Position numbers and translations under genes: made by a program. A model generated the notes under the pieces. It had not been told where the DNA came from and did not search any database. It saw only the letters and a program-made list of their open reading frames with translations. Below are positions 31,634 to 39,605 of a stretch of 64,000 bases of DNA, one piece after another. How positions within the stretch are numbered: position 1 is the first letter of the stretch; every line of letters begins with the position of its first letter. This DNA comes from Granulicella sp. 5B5 (GTDB lineage Bacteria > Acidobacteriota > Terriglobia > Terriglobales > Acidobacteriaceae). Location: positions 1,178,001 through 1,242,000 of the forward strand of contig NZ_CP046444.1 of the NCBI RefSeq assembly GCF_014083945.1. Reading direction: 5' to 3'.

Positions 31634-32290
31634 CTACTCTTCCGACTTCTCTACATTCGCGAACGAGACCTCGGTCGGCGTCGGCCTTCCGAAAATAGAC
31701 ACCATCACCTTCAGCGTCTGCTTGTCCTCGTTCACATCGTCGACAGCGCCGTTGAAGTTCGCAAACGGTCCATCGGTAATCCGTACCTGCTCGCCCTTGG
31801 CAAACTTGAGCTTGAGCTTCGGCTTTTCCTTGGTCACGTCGCTGCGGTTCAGCATCGCGTTGACCTCAGCCTCGCTCAGTGCGTTTGGCTGGTCGCCCGT
31901 CTGCAGAAAGCCCGTCACGCGCGGTGTGTTCTTCACCACGTGCCACAGCTCGTTGTCGAGCGCCATCTCCACAAACACATAGCCCGGCAGAAACACACGG
32001 TCGATCGTGTACTTCTTGCCGTTACGCATCTCGGTCGTCGGCTCGGTCGGGATCTCAATGCGGCCCACGCGGTCTTCCAGGTGGTACGCCCGCACGCGGC
32101 TCTCCAGCGACTCCTTCACCTTGCGCTCAAACCCCGAGTACGCGTGAATGATGTACCACTTGAAGTTCTCGTTCACCGGCGCAGCTTCCACAGGTGCGTC
32201 CTCAGGGGGCAGCGGAATGCCCTCACCCTCGACCGACTCTGCTACCAGCTCTTCTGCCTCGAGATTCTCGTTGTTCAACTCGTCTGCCAT
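31634..32290 (-). CDS. nusG: Transcription termination/antitermination factor NusG
   Basis: Protein of 218 residues. An acidic N-terminal extension of about 40 residues (ELNNENLEAEELVAESVEGE...) precedes the NGN domain (FKWYIIHAYSGFERKVKESL, RVFLPGYVFVEMALDNELWH). The KOW domain follows (KGEQVRITDGPFANFNGAVD) and then the C-terminal strand TPTEVSFANVEKSEE. The extension is longer than in E. coli NusG and is probably disordered. It follows secE on the same strand. Confidence 0.97.
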   Translation of the reverse strand: MADELNNENLEAEELVAESVEGEGIPLPPEDAPVEAAPVNENFKWYIIHAYSGFERKVKESLESRVRAYHLEDRVGRIEIPTEPTTEMRNGKKYTIDRVFLPGYVFVEMALDNELWHVVKNTPRVTGFLQTGDQPNALSEAEVNAMLNRSDVTKEKPKLKLKFAKGEQVRITDGPFANFNGAVDDVNEDKQTLKVMVSIFGRPTPTEVSFANVEKSEE

Positions 32291-32350
32291 ATATATATCG
32301 CTATACCTTTGCGCATCGCTTCAAGCGAAGCAAGGAACTATTCACAACTC

Positions 32351-32371
32351 ACTACTACCTATTCCCTGCTC
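32351..32371. repeat. Family-D pyrimidine repeat in the secE-nusG gap
   Basis: ACTACTACCTATTCCCTGCT lies seven bases from the secE stop codon. Confidence 0.6.
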
Positions 32372-32377
32372 TCAGTG

Positions 32378-32632
32378 CTACTTGGTCATGTGCAGGAACC
32401 ACTTATCCAGACTGTTCCCAATCACAAAATCCACCAGCGCAAAGTAGCCGGCAAACAGGAACACCGTCACCAGCACAACAATCGTCGTCGACTGCACCTC
32501 GGTGCGCGACGGCGTCGTCACCTTGTGCATCTCCTGCCGCGTGTCCTTCACAAACTGCGTAAGCCGTTCAAACGGCCCCAGCGCGCGCTGTACGGGTGTT
32601 ACCGGTTCATTGGTTTCAATTGCGGTTGACAT
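32378..32632 (-). CDS. secE: Preprotein translocase subunit SecE
   Basis: Small inner-membrane protein of 84 residues that clamps SecY. The conserved amphipathic helix is LTQFVKDTRQEMHKVTTPSR TEV, followed by one transmembrane helix (TTIVVLVTVFLFAGYFALVD). This is the single-helix form common outside the gamma-proteobacteria. Start 32632 (MSTAIETNEP) has GGAG about eight bases upstream. It lies between tRNA-Trp and nusG, the usual position. Confidence 0.95.
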   Translation of the reverse strand: MSTAIETNEPVTPVQRALGPFERLTQFVKDTRQEMHKVTTPSRTEVQSTTIVVLVTVFLFAGYFALVDFVIGNSLDKWFLHMTK

Positions 32633-32746
32633 CCTACTGCTCCTGAACTGCAAACCAGCGTCTTGCTGGGTACTGCCGGCACTGCTTCCGCAATGCCTTT
32701 CATCGGGCCCGACCACTCCGGCGGCCTTCGGCAACCGGAGAAGATA

Positions 32747-32822
32747 TGGCAGGGGAGCTCGGATTCGAACCGAGAAGTTCGGTTTTGGAGACCGACAGTT
32801 TAACCGTTGAGCTTACTCCCCT
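32747..32822 (-). tRNA. tRNA-Trp (CCA)
   Basis: Acceptor stem AGGGGAG/CTCCCCT with encoded CCA, T-arm GGTTCGAATCC and anticodon loop TCCAAAA, giving anticodon CCA. Placed between rpmG and secE as in many bacterial tuf-secE regions. Confidence 0.97.
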
Positions 32823-32880
32823 GTACATCAGAGAGAAGGATTCGGGATCAGGATTGGAAGAGCCGAGTTTCGTGCTCTTC

Positions 32881-32911
32881 CTACTCCCTATTCCCTACTC
32901 CCTACTCCCTG
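32881..32911. repeat. Family-D pyrimidine repeat after rpmG
   Basis: CTACTCCCTATTCCCTACTC, continuing CCTACTCCCTGC, directly downstream of the rpmG stop codon. Confidence 0.7.
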
Positions 32912-33061
32912 CTACTTGGTTTCCTTATGCGGCGTGTGCTTGCGGCACGTGTTGCAGAACTTCTTGAACTCCAGACGGCCGGTCGTCGTCTTCTTGTTCT
33001 TCGTGGTTGAGTAGTTCCGGTTCTTGCAATCGGGGCACTGCAGGGTTACGATCTCGCGCAT
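32912..33061 (-). CDS. rpmG: 50S ribosomal protein L33
   Basis: Small ribosomal protein of 49 residues, [20 protein letters not shown], then [27 protein letters not shown]. It has the zinc-binding (C+) form with CPDC and CNTC pairs. Start 33061 is chosen by homology; AGGA lies about eight bases upstream, and the frame stays open further upstream without family similarity. Confidence 0.96.
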   Translation of the reverse strand: MREIVTLQCPDCKNRNYSTTKNKKTTTGRLEFKKFCNTCRKHTPHKETK

Positions 33062-33299
33062 TAGGACATCCTCTCTTGTGTGGCCAACCACCTCGGTTGA
33101 CAAGCAGCATATCGGCCTTACAACCGGCACGCCGCAACGCAGGGCTTATGGGCCCCTGCTGCCCTATTCCTGAAATTGTTGGTACGGGAGAACCGAGCGG
33201 TCAGGCACACGCTCGCTCTCATCCATTATCCACGAAAACCGCGATTAATAAAAGCCACGCTCCCGGACAATTTGTCAAAATGCCGGGGCGGCTAATCTT

Positions 33300-33677
33300 C
33301 TACGCCTTCTGCCGCTTCTTGGCTGAGTTCTTCGCCCTTCTCGCCTCATCCGCCAGCTGAATATCATGCGCCCGCACAATCGACGCAATCAGCCCCGGAT
33401 ACCGCTGCTCCATCTCCGTGCACCGCGACGTATTGTGCATCTCCACGCCCCGCCGCTCGCCTCGAATGAGCCCAGCCTCCCGCAGAATCCTGAAGTGTTG
33501 CGAAAGCGTCGACTTCGGAATCGGCGTCTCCTTCAAATGCAGAAACGCCGAGCAGTTCTGCGAGCAGTCCTGCGCCACAATCTCCGCATAGATCGCCACC
33601 CGCACCGGGTCCGACAGCGCATGCAGGATCGCCTCCACCGGCACATCTTTCACGTCGGGATGAAACAGCGGCCTCAT
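33300..33677 (-). CDS. ArsR-family winged-helix regulator
   Basis: Transcriptional repressor-type protein of 125 residues. The winged helix is seen as PVEAILHALSDPVRVAIYAE IVAQ ... PKSTLSQHFRILREAGLIRGERRGVEMHN. Cysteines in QDCSQNCSAF are not the classical ArsR metal box, so the signal is unknown. It is divergent from the SDR gene at 33843. The gap between them holds a perfect 11-base inverted repeat, its likely operator. The pair lies between tuf and rpmG, a place normally free of other genes. Confidence 0.88.
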   Translation of the reverse strand: MRPLFHPDVKDVPVEAILHALSDPVRVAIYAEIVAQDCSQNCSAFLHLKETPIPKSTLSQHFRILREAGLIRGERRGVEMHNTSRCTEMEQRYPGLIASIVRAHDIQLADEARRAKNSAKKRQKA

Positions 33678-33710
33678 GCTTCCCTCTATCCTATCGAGCA
33701 TTCACACAAT

Positions 33711-33741
33711 TTCAATAGTTCATATTTTCCGAACTATTGAA
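33711..33741. promoter_or_regulatory. Putative ArsR operator
   Basis: Perfect arms TTCAATAGTTC (33711-33721) and GAACTATTGAA (33731-33741) with a nine-base AT-rich spacer, in the ArsR/SDR divergent gap. Confidence 0.7.
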
Positions 33742-33842
33742 TCTAAGAACAAACACACCTCATCCGATGCTCCAGAAGGCACCAGGAACCAACTCCCGCC
33801 GGGCGGGACGGCGACCCGGCCTTCATCAAAAGGAGATTCACC

Positions 33843-34574
33843 ATGGGTAAGCTCGACGGGAAAGTAGCAGTCATCACAGCCGCCACCTCCGGCATGGCCC
33901 TCGCCACCGCCAAACTCTTCGTAGAAGAAGGTGCCTACGTCTTCATCACCGGCCGTCGTCAGGACAAGCTCGACGAAGCCGTCAAAGCCATCGGCAAAAA
34001 CGTCACCGGCATCCAGGGCGATGCCGCCAACCTCGCCGACCTCGACCGCCTCTACGCCACCGTCAAGAAGGAAAAGGGCAAGATTGACATCCTCTTCGCC
34101 AGCGCCGGCCAGGGCGAGTTCGCGAAGATCGGCGAAGTCACCGAGAAGCACTTCGACGACACCTTCAACCTCAATGTCCGCGGCACGCTCTTCACCGTGC
34201 AGAAGGCCCTGCCTCTCTTCGCCGACGGCGGCTCCATCATCATGAACGGCTCCATCGCCAGCATCAAAGGCTTCCCTGCGTTTGGCGTCTACGCTGCCAG
34301 CAAGGCCGCCGTCCGCTCGTTCGCGCGCACCTGGCTCAACGACCTCAAGGACCGCAAGATCCGCGTCAACGTCCTCAGCCCCGGCACCATCGACACTCCA
34401 ATTCTCGATCCCCTCGGAGCCGAGGCAAAAGCCAACTTCGCATCGATGGTCCCGCGCGGCACCATCGGTCGTCCTGAAGAGATCGCAACCGTCGCCCTCT
34501 TCCTTGGTTCCGACGACTCCAGCTTCATCAACGGCGTCGAGCTCTTCGTCGACGGCGGCACAGCGCAGATCTAA
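33843..34574 (+). CDS. Short-chain dehydrogenase/reductase
   Basis: Classical SDR oxidoreductase of 243 residues. NAD(P) motif [20 protein letters not shown] (TAxxSGM variant of TGxxxGIG), catalytic Ser in [10 protein letters not shown], the YAASKAAV active-site pair, and [13 protein letters not shown]-terminal DGGTAQI is typical. A strong ribosome binding site (AAAAGGAGATTCACC) precedes the ATG. Divergent from an ArsR regulator with a palindromic operator between, so expression is probably repressor-controlled. Substrate unknown; such ArsR-SDR pairs are often linked to electrophile or quinone stress, which is inference. Confidence 0.93.
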   Translation: MGKLDGKVAVITAATSGMALATAKLFVEEGAYVFITGRRQDKLDEAVKAIGKNVTGIQGDAANLADLDRLYATVKKEKGKIDILFASAGQGEFAKIGEVTEKHFDDTFNLNVRGTLFTVQKALPLFADGGSIIMNGSIASIKGFPAFGVYAASKAAVRSFARTWLNDLKDRKIRVNVLSPGTIDTPILDPLGAEAKANFASMVPRGTIGRPEEIATVALFLGSDDSSFINGVELFVDGGTAQI

Positions 34575-34607
34575 CTTGGATCTAACCTGCCTTTGCGAGC
34601 ACAACAA

Positions 34608-34640
34608 AGCGGCGAGCCTCTCGGCTCGCCGCTATTGTTT
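34608..34640. terminator. Terminator hairpin between SDR and tuf
   Basis: AGCGGCGAGCC, loop TCTC, GGCTCGCCGCT, then ATTGTTTGCGTTTT. It probably serves the SDR gene and, on the other strand, tuf. Confidence 0.85.
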
Positions 34641-34689
34641 GCGTTTTGGCATTGACGCGCGAAGCGCGTCTCCCGCCACCACGCAGTGG

Positions 34690-35877
34690 TTACTTGATGA
34701 TCTCGGTAATAGTCCCAGCGCCGACAGTGCGACCACCCTCACGGATAGCGAACCGCAGACCCTTCTCCATAGCGACCGGGGTATGCAGCGTGATCTCCAG
34801 AGCGATGTTGTCGCCCGGCATCACCATCTCCGTACCTTCCGGCAGCTTCGCCGACCCGGTCACGTCCGTCGTACGGAAGTAGAACTGCGGGCGATAGCCG
34901 TTGAAGAACGGTGTATGACGGCCGCCCTCCTCCTTCGACAGCACATAGATCTCGCCCTTGAACTGCGTGTGCGGCTTGATCGATCCCGGCTTCGCCAGCA
35001 CCATGCCGCGCTCCACATCTTCCTTCGCGATACCGCGCAGCAACAGACCAGCGTTGTCGCCCGCCAGACCTTCGTCCAGCTGCTTCTTGAACATCTCCAC
35101 GCCCGTCACAACCGTCTTCTGCGTGTCGCGGAAGCCGACGATCTCGGCATCCTCGCCGACCTTGATCTTGCCGCGCTCGATACGGCCCGTCACCACGGTG
35201 CCGCGGCCCGAGATCGAGAAGATGTCTTCGATCGGCATCAGGAACGGCAGGTCCACAAGACGGTCCGGCTGCGGCACGTTCTTGTCCACCGCCTCCATCA
35301 GCTCGTCGATCTTCTCTTCCCACTGCGCTTCGCCGTTCAGTGCACCCAGCGCCGAACCACGGATCACCGGAACGTCATCGCCCGGGAAGTCGTACTTCGA
35401 CAGCAGCTCGCGCACTTCCATCTCGACCAGGTCGATCAGCTCGGTATCTTCCACCGCATCGCACTTGTTCAGGAACACCACGATGTACGGCACGCCAACC
35501 TGGCGGGCCAGAAGCACATGCTCCTTGGTCTGCGGCATCGGGCCGTCCGTGGCCGCGACGACGAGAATCGCCCCGTCCATCTGGGCCGCACCTGTGATCA
35601 TGTTCTTGATGTAATCCGCGTGGCCCGGGCAATCGACGTGCGCATAGTGACGGTTCGCCGTCTCATACTCCACGTGCGAGGTCGAGATCGTGATACCGCG
35701 CTCGCGCTCCTCAGGAGCGTTGTCGATCGTATCGAACGAACGGAAGCTGTTCTTCGGGTTGTGCTTGGACAGCACCTTCGTGATCGCCGCCGTCAACGTC
35801 GTCTTCCCATGGTCAATATGACCAATCGTTCCCACGTTCACATGCGGCTTGCTGCGATCAAACTTTTCCTTCGCCAT
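34690..35877 (-). CDS. tuf: Elongation factor Tu
   Basis: Translation GTPase of 395 residues that delivers aminoacyl-tRNA. G-motifs are in order: [11 protein letters not shown] (P-loop), RGITI (switch I), DCPGHADY (G3), NKCD (G4) and SAL (G5). Domains 2 and 3 run to [14 protein letters not shown]. It lies downstream of a tRNA cluster as in the thrU-tyrU-glyT-thrT-tufB arrangement, with one small unknown gene between. Confidence 0.99.
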   Translation of the reverse strand: MAKEKFDRSKPHVNVGTIGHIDHGKTTLTAAITKVLSKHNPKNSFRSFDTIDNAPEERERGITISTSHVEYETANRHYAHVDCPGHADYIKNMITGAAQMDGAILVVAATDGPMPQTKEHVLLARQVGVPYIVVFLNKCDAVEDTELIDLVEMEVRELLSKYDFPGDDVPVIRGSALGALNGEAQWEEKIDELMEAVDKNVPQPDRLVDLPFLMPIEDIFSISGRGTVVTGRIERGKIKVGEDAEIVGFRDTQKTVVTGVEMFKKQLDEGLAGDNAGLLLRGIAKEDVERGMVLAKPGSIKPHTQFKGEIYVLSKEEGGRHTPFFNGYRPQFYFRTTDVTGSAKLPEGTEMVMPGDNIALEITLHTPVAMEKGLRFAIREGGRTVGAGTITEIIK

Positions 35878-35987
35878 GACGACTCACTTTCTCCTGATGG
35901 ATCTAAAACACAAAACTCACTTGCAGAAATGTACTCGATAAACATGTATCGAGGATGGAATCGAATGCTACCCGAGCTGCGGCTCGC

Positions 35988-36341
35988 CTAGTAATAGGCG
36001 TACAGCTTGAAGTACTTATCGCGCAGCATAATCTCCACCTGCTCCAGCGACGCGAGATAGAGCTCGCGCACCAGCGCCTGGTCACCCACCGGCAGCTTCG
36101 CATACTGCGCGGCTGTCTCCGGGCCGAGTTTGCCGGCCTTCGCCACAGCCTCGAACTCGCGGATGCGCAGCCCTGCGCGCACCAGCGACTTCAGAAAGCT
36201 CTCCACATTCGCCGCGGAAAACTTGCTCTCAATCGAGCCCTTGACCGCAGCAAATGTGGCAGCATCGCCAATCGCCACTGCCGGACGCTCATACAGCGCT
36301 GTCGTTGTGTCTACTTGATATCCTGAGTTTGTCTGCGCCAT
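35988..36341 (-). CDS. Unknown helical protein between tRNA-Gly and tuf
   Basis: Protein of 117 residues starting MAQTNSGYQVDTTTALYERP. It is predicted almost entirely helical (AATFAAVKGSIESKFSAANV ESFLKSLVRAGLRIREFEAV) and ends LRDKYFKLYAYY. No signal peptide, membrane segment or known motif is visible. Its position between a tRNA and tuf, co-directional with both, suggests high expression and a possible translation- or stress-related role, but that is inference. Confidence 0.7.
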   Translation of the reverse strand: MAQTNSGYQVDTTTALYERPAVAIGDAATFAAVKGSIESKFSAANVESFLKSLVRAGLRIREFEAVAKAGKLGPETAAQYAKLPVGDQALVRELYLASLEQVEIMLRDKYFKLYAYY

Positions 36342-36384
36342 GGTCGGTCCGATCCCTGCATCTCTTACTTGAGCATCTGGAGTC

Positions 36385-36459
36385 TGGAGCGGGAGACGGG
36401 AATCGAACCCGCGACCAACAGCTTGGAAGGCTGTGACTCTACCACTGAGTTACTCCCGC
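36385..36459 (-). tRNA. tRNA-Gly (TCC)
   Basis: Acceptor arms GCGGGAG/CTCCCGC, encoded CCA, T-arm GGTTCGAATCC, anticodon loop CTTCCAA giving TCC. Confidence 0.97.
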
Positions 36460-36487
36460 CCGCGGTCGAAACCAAACCTCAAAAATC

Positions 36488-36562
<75 letters not shown>

Positions 36563-36581
36563 GTCGTACATCTCTTCTACT

Positions 36582-36755
36582 CTATCGCGATCGCAGCCAT
36601 GTCAACACGGTACGAAACGCGAAAAACCCGATCAGCAGCCAGGCCAGCTGTTGAAATCGACCCGGCTCCATCGTTCGCCACACCAGCACGGCGACTACCG
36701 CAAATACCGTCAGCGAGACAACCAGCCTACCGTTGCCCGCGGGAGTCATGTTCAT
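36582..36755 (-). CDS. 57-residue two-helix membrane protein inside the tRNA cluster
   Basis: A short frame starting MNMTPAGNGRLVVSLTVFAV with two hydrophobic segments (about residues 11-25 and 36-52), separated by WRTMEPGRFQQ and ending TWLRSR. GGGAG lies five bases upstream of the ATG, a good ribosome binding site. It lies between tRNA-Tyr and tRNA-Thr(GGT) and in their direction. No family is recognised. The positive C-terminus predicts both ends in the cytoplasm. Confidence 0.65.
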   Translation of the reverse strand: MNMTPAGNGRLVVSLTVFAVVAVLVWRTMEPGRFQQLAWLLIGFFAFRTVLTWLRSR

Positions 36756-36780
36756 GCGGCTCCCTCGCTCGCTTCAAAAA

Positions 36781-36867
36781 TGGTGCACAGGGGAGGATTC
36801 GAACCTCCGTAGCGCAAAGCGCGGCAGATTTACAGTCTGCTGCCATTAACCACTCGGCCACCTGTGC
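36781..36867 (-). tRNA. tRNA-Tyr (GTA)
   Basis: Long variable arm (class II), acceptor arms GCACAGG/CCTGTGC, encoded CCA, anticodon loop CTGTAAA giving GTA. Confidence 0.97.
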
Positions 36868-37045
36868 ATTCCCGACTGCCAACCGCAACCGCCCTTACTG
36901 GAAAACGACCAGCTCAACCCGTAGCAAACCAGCGCGATGACCTCTCACGCAGATCGGTATTGCCCAGATTGTGCATGGTGAACCTTGCAAGACGGTAACA
37001 ACTGGCAGGTACAACCAAACTACGCGTGCCGTCAGGATTGAAATC

Positions 37046-37121
37046 TGGAGCTGGCGAAGGGATTTGAACCCCCGACCGCCTGATTACAAATCAGGTGCTC
37101 TACCAGCTGAGCTACGCCAGC
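37046..37121 (-). tRNA. tRNA-Thr (TGT)
   Basis: Acceptor arms GCTGGCG/CGCCAGC, encoded CCA, anticodon loop TTTGTAA giving TGT. First gene of the tRNA-tuf cluster; divergent from the gene at 37247. Confidence 0.97.
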
Positions 37122-37246
37122 CCAAACAACACACGCACACGCCCGCCGCAACCGCTCGAACGCATACAACGACTCTACCACAGCAGTCCCCTCTGCGAAA
37201 CCCGGCCATCTGCCCCTCTGACACCTCGCGGTGATAGCATTTGCCC

Positions 37247-38137
37247 ATGCACCACTGGCGCATGACTCTGCGGCGCGCCGCCGCCTCGGTCTTCATCTCG
37301 CTGGCCCTCCTGGTACTCGCCACGACCGTCCACGCTCAGGCACCCGCCCTGCAGGACGGCCCCCTCACCGCCAACACCGACACCACCCGCGTCCACCTCG
37401 TCACCAACGACGACATCCTCCGCATGGCCAAAGCCGGCCTCTCCGACGACGTGCTCATCGAAACCATCCAGACCAAGCCCGGCCACTACGACACCACGCC
37501 CGACGACCTCATCGCACTCAAAACCGCCGGCCTCTCCGACCGCGTCATCTCCGCCATGGAGGTCCACGGAACCGGCCTCTCCCAGCACCCGCCCCACTCC
37601 GCAGCCACCGGCACATTCGCGCCCAACACTCTTCCCCCCGGCGTCGACGAGATCGGGGTCTACTACAAAGTCATCAAAGGCAACCACGCCGGCGAGTACA
37701 TGCCGCTGCAAACCGAGCGCGTCGTCTTCCGCTCCAGCGGCACTCTCAAGAGCGTCCTCTCCCAGGGCATCCTCGACAAGGACACCAACGGCTACATCGA
37801 AGGCCCCAAATCTCCGCTAGTCCTAGCCACAGGCACCGAGCTCCTCCTCTACACCCCCTCTGGCACCGACGCCGACGAGTACTTCTTCCTCCGCCTTCGC
37901 GGCAACAAGAGCCACCGCGAGTTCCGTACCCTCACCGGCGGTCTTCTCCATGAAACCGCCGGCCCTGGCCATGACGAGCTCCTCTTCACTCCCAAAAAGA
38001 TCGGCACGCGTCTCTACACCTACACCGTCCCCATCGACATCGAAAAGGGCGAGTACGGCGTCCTCCCACCCGGCTCCGCCAACACGCAGGGCATCGCCGG
38101 CAACAGCAAAATCTTCACCTTCGCCATCCCCGAATAG
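37247..38137 (+). CDS. Secreted protein of unknown function
   Basis: Protein of 296 residues with a signal peptide (RRAAASVFISLALLVLATTV HA-QA). The next part, HLVTNDDILRMAKAGLSDDV LIETI ... ALKTAGLSDRVISAMEV, contains two copies of a short helix pair (ILxMxKAGLSDxVI) common in acidobacterial exported proteins. The C-terminal two thirds are beta-rich (VYYKVIKGNHAGEYMPLQTE, LHETAGPGHDELLFTPKKIG). No enzyme motif is seen; a binding or surface role is possible. Confidence 0.75.
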   Translation: MHHWRMTLRRAAASVFISLALLVLATTVHAQAPALQDGPLTANTDTTRVHLVTNDDILRMAKAGLSDDVLIETIQTKPGHYDTTPDDLIALKTAGLSDRVISAMEVHGTGLSQHPPHSAATGTFAPNTLPPGVDEIGVYYKVIKGNHAGEYMPLQTERVVFRSSGTLKSVLSQGILDKDTNGYIEGPKSPLVLATGTELLLYTPSGTDADEYFFLRLRGNKSHREFRTLTGGLLHETAGPGHDELLFTPKKIGTRLYTYTVPIDIEKGEYGVLPPGSANTQGIAGNSKIFTFAIPE

Positions 38138-38204
38138 TTTTAGCATTGTCATCCTAAGCGCAGCGAAGCACCCGCTGCACACCACCAACGCACCACTCGC
38201 CGAA

Positions 38205-38239
38205 CCCTATTCCCTACTCCCTGTTCCCTATTCCCTGCC
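38205..38239. repeat. Family-D pyrimidine repeat before the gene at 38243
   Basis: CCCTATTCCCTACTCCCTGT, continuing TCCCTATTCCCTGCC, ends only a few bases before the ATG at 38243, so it occupies the ribosome binding site region. Confidence 0.7.
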
Positions 38240-38242
38240 TTT

Positions 38243-39355
38243 ATGCGCAAGCGCAAGCTCATCCCCCTTGTCATCGCCATCGCCGTCTTCGCGGCTCTTG
38301 GTGTCATGCTCTATCTCCGTGCCGAGGCCCCACCTGAAGCCGCCCGCCTGCTGCCCGAATCCGACGCGATCCTCTACGTCAACCTCAAGCCGCTCCGCGC
38401 CGCCACGCACTTTGACAAGTCCCCCATCACCCGCAGCGCCGACTTCCAGCACTTCATCGACGCCACCGGCATCGTTCCCGAGCGCGACATCGACTCCGCC
38501 GCCTTCGCGCTCCACAAGGTCCCCGTCCTCCTCGGCTCCGGTACAGGCGCCCCCATCCACGCCTCCGACATCTTCTCCTCCGAGGTCTTCATCGGCCGCT
38601 TCGACGGCGAACGCCTCGCTAAATATCTCGCCTCCGTGGCCTCCTCGCGGGAGACCTACGCCGGCCGCACCGTCTACACCATCCCCGTCGACGGCCAGTC
38701 CCTCCGCGTCGCGCAGCTCGCCTACGACACCATCGCCGTCTCCAACATGCCCACCGCCGAGCAGATTCACTCCATGCTCGACCGCTCCCGCGCCTCCGCC
38801 CTCGGCACGCCCGGCTGCTCTCTCCTCGCCGCCCGCTTCCACGACGTCCCGTTGCTCTCCCAGGCCTGGGGCGTCGGCCACATCGGCCTTCCCTTCAGCC
38901 ACAACGGCGACATCACCGTCCTCGGCGTCGCCCTCCCACTCCCCGCCGACTCCGACCTCGTCGCCAGCCTCCGCTACACCCCTGCCGAGCGCGTCCTCTC
39001 CGGCGGAGCCGTCCAGCTCCGCGTCGAAGAGATCGCACCCGACCCCACCTCCGCCGAGACCACCGTCCAATCTCTCTCGGTCATCCTCGGCCTCCTCCGC
39101 GGCCTCGACAGCGCTACCGCCGACCCCACCACGCCACACACCCCCAGTGACACCGCTCTCCGCCAGGTCATCGCCTCCACCCACATCGAGCAGCACAGTC
39201 AGCGAGCCGTCCTCACCGCCACCGCCACACTCGACCAGGTCAAAGCCCTCTTCAGCGCCCACGACCCCGCCGCCGAACAACCCCCAGCCACCGACGACAC
39301 CCCGCCACCACCGTGCAACGTCCCCGGCAAAAACAAAAAGCCCAACATCTGCTGA
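38243..39355 (+). CDS. Membrane-anchored protein of unknown function
   Basis: Protein of 370 residues with an N-terminal anchor (MRKRKLIPLVIAIAVFAALG VMLYL), so the bulk is periplasmic. Blocks such as LLPESDAILYVNLKPLRAAT HF, VFIGRFDGERLAKYLA and YAGRTVYTIPVDGQSLRVAQLAYDTIAVSN resemble the DUF3352-like family of exported lipid- or peptide-binding-type proteins, but the match is weak. The C-terminal end is Pro/Asn-rich with two cysteines. The start codon directly follows a family-D repeat and no Shine-Dalgarno is visible. Confidence 0.7.
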   Translation: MRKRKLIPLVIAIAVFAALGVMLYLRAEAPPEAARLLPESDAILYVNLKPLRAATHFDKSPITRSADFQHFIDATGIVPERDIDSAAFALHKVPVLLGSGTGAPIHASDIFSSEVFIGRFDGERLAKYLASVASSRETYAGRTVYTIPVDGQSLRVAQLAYDTIAVSNMPTAEQIHSMLDRSRASALGTPGCSLLAARFHDVPLLSQAWGVGHIGLPFSHNGDITVLGVALPLPADSDLVASLRYTPAERVLSGGAVQLRVEEIAPDPTSAETTVQSLSVILGLLRGLDSATADPTTPHTPSDTALRQVIASTHIEQHSQRAVLTATATLDQVKALFSAHDPAAEQPPATDDTPPPPCNVPGKNKKPNIC

Positions 39356-39407
39356 TAGCACAAGGATTTCCCACGACCTTGCGCCTCCCATGCTCTATAC
39401 GGCTTCG

Positions 39408-39515
39408 AAGGGCACGAGCTGGAAGGGTAGAAGCTTTGAAGGGTACGAGCTTTAGCTCGTACGTCAGAATCCCTTTGGTAAGACAGGGGGCTTCAGCCCC
39501 GGAGGGAGCAGCTCC
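39408..39515. repeat. Family-A palindromic repeat, copy 3
   Basis: Hairpin one is GTACGAGCTTTAGCTCGTAC (39443-39462); hairpin two is GGGGGCTTCAGCCCCGG (39486-39502), followed by AGGGAGCAG as in copy 8. The left flank has a degenerate duplicate (GAAGGGTAGAAGC). Confidence 0.8.
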
Positions 39516-39605
39516 ATTCCACTCTCTGAAACGTTTCAACCACCTCTAGCCACCCACTCTGGCCATAGGCGATAATCTCCGCAAGAGCTTTTCAGGAGAT
39601 CCCGC

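Noticed and set aside
34282-35991. 569-residue plus-strand frame over the SDR end and tuf
   Set aside because: Joins a shifted frame of the SDR gene to the antisense of tuf; no protein features.
37231-37953. 240-residue plus-strand frame within the gene at 37247
   Set aside because: Arg/His-rich shifted-frame shadow of the secreted protein gene.
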